Source of the DNA: Ornithomonoglobus_A sp045532455
GTDB lineage: Bacteria > Bacillota > Clostridia > UBA1381
Direction: 5' to 3'
Assembly (NCBI GenBank): GCA_045532455.1
Contig: JAZSFX010000041.1
Span: 1 to 57,545 of the forward strand
Length of the DNA: 57,545 bases
A program made the position numbers and the translations under genes. The notes below the pieces were generated by a model that saw only the letters and a list, made by a program, of their open reading frames with translations, was not told the origin of the DNA and did not search any database. Position 1 is the stretch's first letter; every line of letters starts with the position of its first letter. Of this stretch, positions 52,682 to 57,545 are shown one piece after another.

Positions 52682-53575
52682 TTACTTTATTATTTTAACC
52701 TCAGGCTCTAATTTAACACCGAATTTCTCAAAAACAGTTTTTTGAATGTGTTCAATTAATGCCTCAACGTCATTTGCCGTTGCACCGCCCGTATTTACAA
52801 CAAAGCCCGCGTGCTTTTCGCTCACCTGTGCGCCGCCTATACTTACGCCCATAAGATTGCTATCCTGAATGAGCTTGCCGGCAAAGAACCCTTGGGGACG
52901 TTTAAAGGTAGAGCCGGCAGACGGCATATTCACAGGCTGCTTTTCGTTCCTGAGCCTTGTATATTCGCCCATTTTCTGTTTTATTTCATCAGCGTTGCCT
53001 TTTTTAAATTCCAGCGAAGCACCAAGAATTATGCATCCGTTTTTCTGAAAAATACTGCTGCGGTAGCCAAATTCTGCATTCTTAGCGCTCATTGTCTGCA
53101 GCTGTCCCAGGCTATCTATATAATCAATAGTCTTGACCACATTTTTAATTTCTCCGCCATATGCGCCTGCATTCATAAAAATTGCACCGCCAAGAGTTCC
53201 GGGTATTCCCGACAGCTCCTCAAAACCGCTAAGCTCTGCTTTAAGAAGCTTTGAGGCAAGCGTAGAAAGCAAAATACCCGACTGCGCATAAACTGTTTCT
53301 CCGTTAATATCGCAATCGGCAAAGTCCTTGCAAATTTGTATCACAACACCTTTTATGCCCTCATCGCTCACAAGCATATTCGAACCGTTGCCCATTATCA
53401 TATATGGAATATTATTTTGCTTGCAAAAAGCCACAGTGCTTTGTATCTGCTCAATATTTTGTGCACTGATAAAGCACTGTGCCCCTCCGCCTATGCGGAA
53501 AGAGGTGTGGTTTTTCATCGGCTCATCAAAAAGAGCATTGGGTATTATATTGGTTATTTCTTTGATTTCAGACAT
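52682..53575 (-). CDS. murB: UDP-N-acetylenolpyruvoylglucosamine reductase
   Basis: The 297-residue FAD enzyme makes UDP-MurNAc. Motifs: HTSFRIGGGAQCFISA, MIMGNGSNMLVSDEGI, GIPGTLGGAIFMNAGAYGGE, the catalytic-Ser region PSAGSTFKRPQGFFAGKLI and the terminal LEPEVKII Glu. Type IIb-like, without the extra C-terminal loop of E. coli MurB. Its start overlaps the hprK stop (TAATG). Confidence 0.96.
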   Translation of the reverse strand: MSEIKEITNIIPNALFDEPMKNHTSFRIGGGAQCFISAQNIEQIQSTVAFCKQNNIPYMIMGNGSNMLVSDEGIKGVVIQICKDFADCDINGETVYAQSGILLSTLASKLLKAELSGFEELSGIPGTLGGAIFMNAGAYGGEIKNVVKTIDYIDSLGQLQTMSAKNAEFGYRSSIFQKNGCIILGASLEFKKGNADEIKQKMGEYTRLRNEKQPVNMPSAGSTFKRPQGFFAGKLIQDSNLMGVSIGGAQVSEKHAGFVVNTGGATANDVEALIEHIQKTVFEKFGVKLEPEVKIIK

Positions 53576-54525
53576 TATAAAATTCCCTTCATTTGATCTT
53601 CCATTTGCTGCATAAGACGATTATTCAATTCCACCGCCGCATTATAACCCATACGCTTCTGGCGGTTGTTCATAGCCGCAACCTCAATAATAACCGCAAG
53701 GTTTCTGCCAAGCTTTACGGGGATTGTCAGTGATGGTACATTTATACCCATAATATTGGTATACTCATCAACCATGCCAAGTCGGTCGTATTGCTTGCCC
53801 TCTTCCCATGGCTCTAAGTGTATTATAAGATTAATATTCTCGGTATCCTTTACTGCACCAATACCAAAAATTTCTTTTACGTCTATTATTCCTATACCTC
53901 TTAGCTCCACAAAATGTCTTATTATTTCGGGTGATGACGCAACAAGAGTCTTGTTGGAAACCTTTTTAATTTCAACTGCGTCGTCAGCAACAAGACGGTG
54001 TCCTCTTTTAACAAGCTCTATTGCCGCCTCGCTCTTGCCGACACCACTTTCGCCAAGGATAAGAATACCCTCACCGTATACTTCAACAAGAACACCATGA
54101 CGTGTACGTCTTGGCGCAATCTGCACATTAAGATAGCTTATGATTGCACTCATAAACGACGAGGTTTCATCTTCTGTTCTTAAAAGAGCAATACCGTTCT
54201 TTTCGGCATACTCCGTCATTTCGGGAAAGAGCTGCAAACCGCGTGTTATAAGCAGTGCGGGAAACTGCAAATCAAAATATTTGCCCAGCGCCATACGTCT
54301 GTCCTCAACACTAAAGCCCTCTAAGAAGTTAAACTCCGACCTGCCCATAATCTGCAGACGGTTAGAGTCAAAGCTATCCAAAAATCCTGCAAGCTGCAAC
54401 CCCGGACGGTTTGTATTCGAGCTGGATATAAGAATTTCTTCGATATTTTCGGGAGCATATAAAACTTCCATTTCAAAATCATCTATTATCTTTTTAAGAG
54501 GTATTGTATAAACATCCTGTATCAT
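53575..54525 (-). CDS. hprK: HPr kinase/phosphorylase
   Basis: The 316-residue protein has an N-terminal sensor-like domain (~1-130), Walker A LILGESGVGKSEAAIELV, the His/Asp GHRLVADDAVEI, ELRGIGIIDVKEIFG and the C-terminal signature EVAAMNNRQKRMGYNAA. It phosphorylates and dephosphorylates HPr on Ser46 to set carbon catabolite repression. First gene of hprK-murB-rapZ-whiA, with its own promoter. Confidence 0.96.
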   Translation of the reverse strand: MIQDVYTIPLKKIIDDFEMEVLYAPENIEEILISSSNTNRPGLQLAGFLDSFDSNRLQIMGRSEFNFLEGFSVEDRRMALGKYFDLQFPALLITRGLQLFPEMTEYAEKNGIALLRTEDETSSFMSAIISYLNVQIAPRRTRHGVLVEVYGEGILILGESGVGKSEAAIELVKRGHRLVADDAVEIKKVSNKTLVASSPEIIRHFVELRGIGIIDVKEIFGIGAVKDTENINLIIHLEPWEEGKQYDRLGMVDEYTNIMGINVPSLTIPVKLGRNLAVIIEVAAMNNRQKRMGYNAAVELNNRLMQQMEDQMKGIL

Positions 54526-54576
54526 TGTTTTGCAATCCTTTCTTTTTCATCTCAAATTTCACATCATACATAATAC

Positions 54577-54605
54577 ATTATACATCATTTTTTTTGTTTT
54601 TTCAA
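54577..54605 (-). promoter_or_regulatory. Promoter of hprK
   Basis: On the - strand TTGAAA, 17 bases, TATAAT, about 50 bases before the hprK ATG. Confidence 0.75.
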
Positions 54606-54717
54606 TAACAACAGAGCAAAAACTTGCCACTAATTAATATATTTATCGCTTTTTTGAGCAAATTTTTGTGAAAAATCAAAAAAAAGATGATTTTTGAAAA
54701 AAATTTCTCCAAACCTA

Positions 54718-54746
54718 TTGCAAAATTCAAATTATTATGTTACAAT
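54718..54746 (+). promoter_or_regulatory. Promoter of rpmB
   Basis: TTGCAA (54718), 17 bases, TACAAT (54741), about 65 bases before the ATG. Confidence 0.75.
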
Positions 54747-54811
54747 AATGTGTGTTGTTTTATGAATTGCAGAAAAATTGTCTGCAAAGTTAATAAGGAG
54801 GTGTATTTAGA

Positions 54812-55000
54812 ATGGCTAAATGCGAAATTTGCGGAAAGGGAGTTTCTTTCGGCATAAAAGTTTCTCACTCACACAGAAGATCAAACAGAACTTGGAAGCC
54901 AAACATAAGAAAGGTAAGAGCTGTTGTTAACGGTTCAGTAAAATCACTTAATGTTTGCACTCGCTGCCTTCGTTCCGGAAAGGTTCAACGCGCAGTTTGA
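54812..55000 (+). CDS. rpmB: 50S ribosomal protein L28
   Basis: 62 residues: AKCEICGKGVSFGIKVSHSH, RRSNRTWKPNIRKV and CTRCLRSGKVQRAV. Two CxxC pairs (CEIC, CTRC) make it the zinc-binding form. ATG behind AAGGAGG. Transcribed alone with its own promoter and terminator. Confidence 0.97.
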   Translation: MAKCEICGKGVSFGIKVSHSHRRSNRTWKPNIRKVRAVVNGSVKSLNVCTRCLRSGKVQRAV

Positions 55001-55019
55001 TTTCATAAGAAATTATTTA

Positions 55020-55056
55020 GCAGCTTGCAAGCATTTTTTCGCAAGCTGTTTTTTTC
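55020..55056 (+). terminator. Terminator of rpmB
   Basis: CAGCTTGC and GCAAGCTG form an 8-bp stem followed by seven T. Confidence 0.92.
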
Positions 55057-55090
55057 TTAATTGTACATATTTGTTACGTGCTCAAAAGTG

Positions 55091-55119
55091 TTGAGCAGAC
55101 AAGATGACCGGTATATACT
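55091..55119 (+). promoter_or_regulatory. Promoter of murA
   Basis: TTGAGC (55091), 17 bases, TATACT (55114), which gives a short leader of ~15 bases before the ATG at 55142. Confidence 0.65.
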
Positions 55120-55141
55120 TTGGTCAGGGGAGGTGTATCGC

Positions 55142-56416
55142 ATGGAAAAGCTCCTTATTAAAGGAGGAAGTAAGCTCAAGGGCGAAGTGGTTATTAGTGG
55201 AGCAAAAAATGCAGCAGTAGCAATTCTGCCTGCTTGTTTGCTTGTGAGAGCAAATTGCCGTATCGAGAATTTGCCGGATATAAAAGACGTTTCCCTGTAT
55301 CTGAAAATATTGCAGAATATGGGTGCAAAAGTAGAAAGAATAGACCAATCAACCGTTGACATAGACTGTACAGACGTTGATAGTTGGACTCCAAGTAGCG
55401 AGCTTACACGAAAAATGCGAGGCTCAAGCTATCTTATGGGTGCTCTTTTGGGTCGCTTTAAAAGGTTCGTAGTAGACCCTCCGGGTGGTTGTGATTTTGG
55501 TACAAGACCTATCGACCTGCACATAAAAAGCTTTAAAATGCTTGGTGCAAAAATCGAAACAAGAAATGTTATAAAAGGCGAAGCACAGGAGCTTAAAGGC
55601 TCAACTATTTACTTCGACGTAATAACAGTAGGCGCAACAATAAATGCAATTTTGGCAGCCACACTTGCCAAAGGCACTACCATAATAGAAAACGCCGCAA
55701 GAGAGCCGCACGTTGTTGATTTGGCAAACTTCTTAAATGCAATGGGCGCAAAAATACGCGGTGCCGGAACAAGTAAAATACGAATTCACGGTGTAGAAAG
55801 TCTGCACGGCGGCAGACACGCCATAATCCCCGACCAGATAGAAGCGGGAACCTTTATGGTGGCGGCGGCCGCAACAAGAGGCGACGTAATACTTAAAAAT
55901 GTTATCCCTACACATCTTGAGGTAATAAGCGCAAAGCTTATCGAATCGGGTGTGTGTGTAGAGGAGCATGACGATACAGTAAGAGTATGGGTAGAAGATG
56001 GCGTGGAGCTTTGCGGTGTAGATTTTATTGCCACACCGTATCCTGGCTATCCTACCGATATGCAGCCGCAGCTTGTAACATATCTAACAACCGTAAAGGG
56101 CGAATCGTCTGCACGTGAGGGCGTGTGGGACAACCGTTTTAAGTATACAAACGAGTTAATGCGAATGGGTGCAGATATTCACGTCGAAGGTAAGCTTGCA
56201 ATGATAGACGGTGTCGAAAACTTAGTGGGCGCACACGTAAGAGCAAACGACTTAAGAGCCGGCGCGGCAATGATAATTGCTGGTCTTATGGCAGAGGGTA
56301 CTACCGAGATAGTGGATATATACCACATAGACAGAGGCTATGAACGTTTTGAGGAAAAGTTTATAAGTCTTGGAGCAGATATTAAGAGAGTACAGGTTGT
56401 AGACGATTTTGAATAA
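55142..56416 (+). CDS. murA: UDP-N-acetylglucosamine 1-carboxyvinyltransferase
   Basis: Start at the ATG at 55142 behind GGGGAGG rather than the frame opening at 55061. The 424-residue enzyme transfers enolpyruvate to UDP-GlcNAc, the first committed step of peptidoglycan synthesis. ISGAKNAAVAILPA (Lys and Asn of the active site), the loop PPGGCDFGTRPIDLHIK with the fosfomycin-target Cys, and YPTDMQPQLVTYL are present. Confidence 0.96.
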   Translation: MEKLLIKGGSKLKGEVVISGAKNAAVAILPACLLVRANCRIENLPDIKDVSLYLKILQNMGAKVERIDQSTVDIDCTDVDSWTPSSELTRKMRGSSYLMGALLGRFKRFVVDPPGGCDFGTRPIDLHIKSFKMLGAKIETRNVIKGEAQELKGSTIYFDVITVGATINAILAATLAKGTTIIENAAREPHVVDLANFLNAMGAKIRGAGTSKIRIHGVESLHGGRHAIIPDQIEAGTFMVAAAATRGDVILKNVIPTHLEVISAKLIESGVCVEEHDDTVRVWVEDGVELCGVDFIATPYPGYPTDMQPQLVTYLTTVKGESSAREGVWDNRFKYTNELMRMGADIHVEGKLAMIDGVENLVGAHVRANDLRAGAAMIIAGLMAEGTTEIVDIYHIDRGYERFEEKFISLGADIKRVQVVDDFE

Positions 56417-57194
56417 TATTAAATTTTGTTCGCTTATAAGCGGCTCATCGGGAAACTGTTCGTTTTTTACCGATGGTAAAACCAATATACTTATAGATTG
56501 CGGTATGAGTGGCAAAAATTTAGAGAGTGCGCTTATGTCTATAGGCGTTTGTGCACAGGATATTGACGCCATGCTTATTACCCACGAGCATAACGACCAC
56601 GTACGCGGTGCGGGTATAGTATCAAGGCGATATAACATTCCTGTTTTTGCAACTATGGGGACACATAAATGTGCAAATATCGGAAACATACAAGACGAAA
56701 ACAGAAAGATTATAACACCCAATACCGACTTCGAAATAGGAACACTTGGCATACGTGCTTTCGAAATCCCTCACGACAGTGCAGAGCCTGTTGCCTACAG
56801 TATATTTTCACAAGGTAAAAAATATACCTCAGCAACAGATATGGGATATATTTCGAACAACCTTTTTAACGAAATAAAAGGCAGCGACTACGTTTTGCTC
56901 GAATCAAACCACGATATCGAAATGCTTAAATTCGGTCCGTATCCGTATCCCCTAAAGCAGAGAATTTTAAGTAACGTAGGACATCTTTCAAACGAGCTTG
57001 CGGCACAAACCGCGCTTGCGCTTGTAAAGACGGGGACACAAAAAATAATGCTCGGACATCTTAGCGAAAACAACAACCGACCCGAAATTGCCCAGCTCGA
57101 AACATACAATTACTTAACTCACTCAGGGGTAAAGGTTGGAGAGGATATAACGCTATGCGTTGCGGATAGATACAAGGTAACAATGTTTAGTTAA
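56409..57194 (+). CDS. MBL-fold metallo-hydrolase, YycJ/WalJ type
   Basis: The 261-residue protein starts with a TTG inside the end of murA (eight-base overlap), LISGSSGNCSFFTDGKTNIL, then the metal-binding ITHEHNDHVRGAGIVSRRY, Asp in SATDMGYIS, and GHLSENNNRPEIA near the C terminus. YycJ/WalJ proteins are metal-dependent 5'-3' DNA exonuclease-like enzymes linked to mismatch repair and to the WalRK region. Start codon is uncertain; no strong RBS is seen. Co-transcribed with murA. Confidence 0.85.
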   Translation: MNNIKFCSLISGSSGNCSFFTDGKTNILIDCGMSGKNLESALMSIGVCAQDIDAMLITHEHNDHVRGAGIVSRRYNIPVFATMGTHKCANIGNIQDENRKIITPNTDFEIGTLGIRAFEIPHDSAEPVAYSIFSQGKKYTSATDMGYISNNLFNEIKGSDYVLLESNHDIEMLKFGPYPYPLKQRILSNVGHLSNELAAQTALALVKTGTQKIMLGHLSENNNRPEIAQLETYNYLTHSGVKVGEDITLCVADRYKVTMFS

Positions 57195-57201
57195 TACCAT
57201 A

Positions 57202-57302
57202 GAAAGAGGGTAGTCTGTATAAATTTGATATTGCGAGTTTCAAATTCGTAAGAATTTGTCTGTTTGAGCAATAGAATTTATACAGACTGCCCTCTCTTTT
57301 TC
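57202..57302. repeat. Hairpin repeat family 1, copy F (type I core)
   Basis: Arms AAAGAGGGTAGTCTGTATAA and TTATACAGACTGCCCTCTCT with core CAAATTC-GTAA-GAATTTG, eight bases after the MBL gene stop and ending in a T run. Confidence 0.85.
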
Positions 57303-57318
57303 AAAAGGAAGATAAAAT

Positions 57319-57545
57319 ATGAAAATAACAGTAATCGGTGTGGGAAAAATAAAGGAAAAATATTTTAGTGCTGCAATAGACGAATATTCAAAACGTCTTT
57401 CGCGCTTTTGTCAGATAGAAATTATCGAGATAAATGACGAAAAAATTCCCGAAAACGCGTCAGCAAAGGAAATGGATCAGATAAAGCAAAAAGAGGGAAA
57501 GGGAATATTATCTAAAATAAAAGACGGTGCATATGTTGTTGCACT
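57319..57545 (+). CDS. rlmH: 23S rRNA (pseudouridine1915-N3)-methyltransferase (3' truncated by window)
   Basis: The first 75 codons are visible behind AAAAGGAAG: VIGVGKIKEKYFSAAIDEYS, KRLSRFCQIEIIEI, and the KEMDQIKQKEGKGI stretch before the fold's SAM-knot, which lies beyond the window. This is the N-terminal pattern of RlmH (SPOUT family), which methylates pseudouridine 1915 in helix 69. Confidence 0.92.
   Translation, partial: MKITVIGVGKIKEKYFSAAIDEYSKRLSRFCQIEIIEINDEKIPENASAKEMDQIKQKEGKGILSKIKDGAYVVA

Overview
The window reads as a moderately AT-rich chromosome segment of an anaerobic gut-type Clostridia. Supporting signs are TTGACA-17-TATAAT promoters, GGAGG ribosome sites, an SLH-anchored S-layer, a one-operon pyr pathway with a PyrK/PyrD1B enzyme, ATP-PfkA/HprK carbon control and a CarD regulator. 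The SLH proteins next to parallel beta-helix proteins recall pectin degraders such as Monoglobus; that placement is inference.

Layout. 1-18.8 kb is a cell-surface block on the + strand: the 3' end of a LamG-like modular protein, two SLH proteins, two very large secreted right-handed beta-helix proteins, and a likely major S-layer protein behind a strong promoter and a ~195-nt leader. 18.9-22.1 kb holds a NagD-type HAD phosphatase and, on the - strand, a ROK sugar kinase coupled to a GH43-like protein that has lost all three catalytic carboxylates.

22.1-27.5 kb is an accessory island: a secreted C39-like protease plus a membrane-anchored propeller protein, preceded by a 26-codon leader peptide and a terminator/antiterminator pair; then a DDE (IS1595-like) transposase-type protein with a C-terminal SAP-like segment; then, directly upstream of its promoter, an array of about 18 short TATAAAA motifs at a strict 22-bp (later 21-bp) period, separated by unique ~10-bp cores. 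This array plus its gene is the best candidate for an undescribed system.

27.5-38.4 kb: YhcC-like radical SAM protein, pyrB-pyrC-pyrF-pyrK-pyrD operon, a DUF4250 protein, an SLH-NlpC/P60 cell-wall hydrolase, PAP2 phosphatase-queH-HAD operon and tRNA-Arg(CCG). 38.6-54.5 kb (- strand): proS, eno, ispD-ispF-HAD/GtrA, carD, pfkA, a small protein, dnaE, a FAD oxidoreductase, a shortened whiA, rapZ, murB, hprK. 54.8-57.5 kb (+): rpmB, murA, a YycJ-type MBL hydrolase and the start of rlmH.

Three dispersed intergenic repeat families occur. The most distinctive is a ~100-bp hairpin element present six times, mostly just behind stop codons, with two interchangeable cores inside the same arms. All functional names come from reading the translations; no database search was run.
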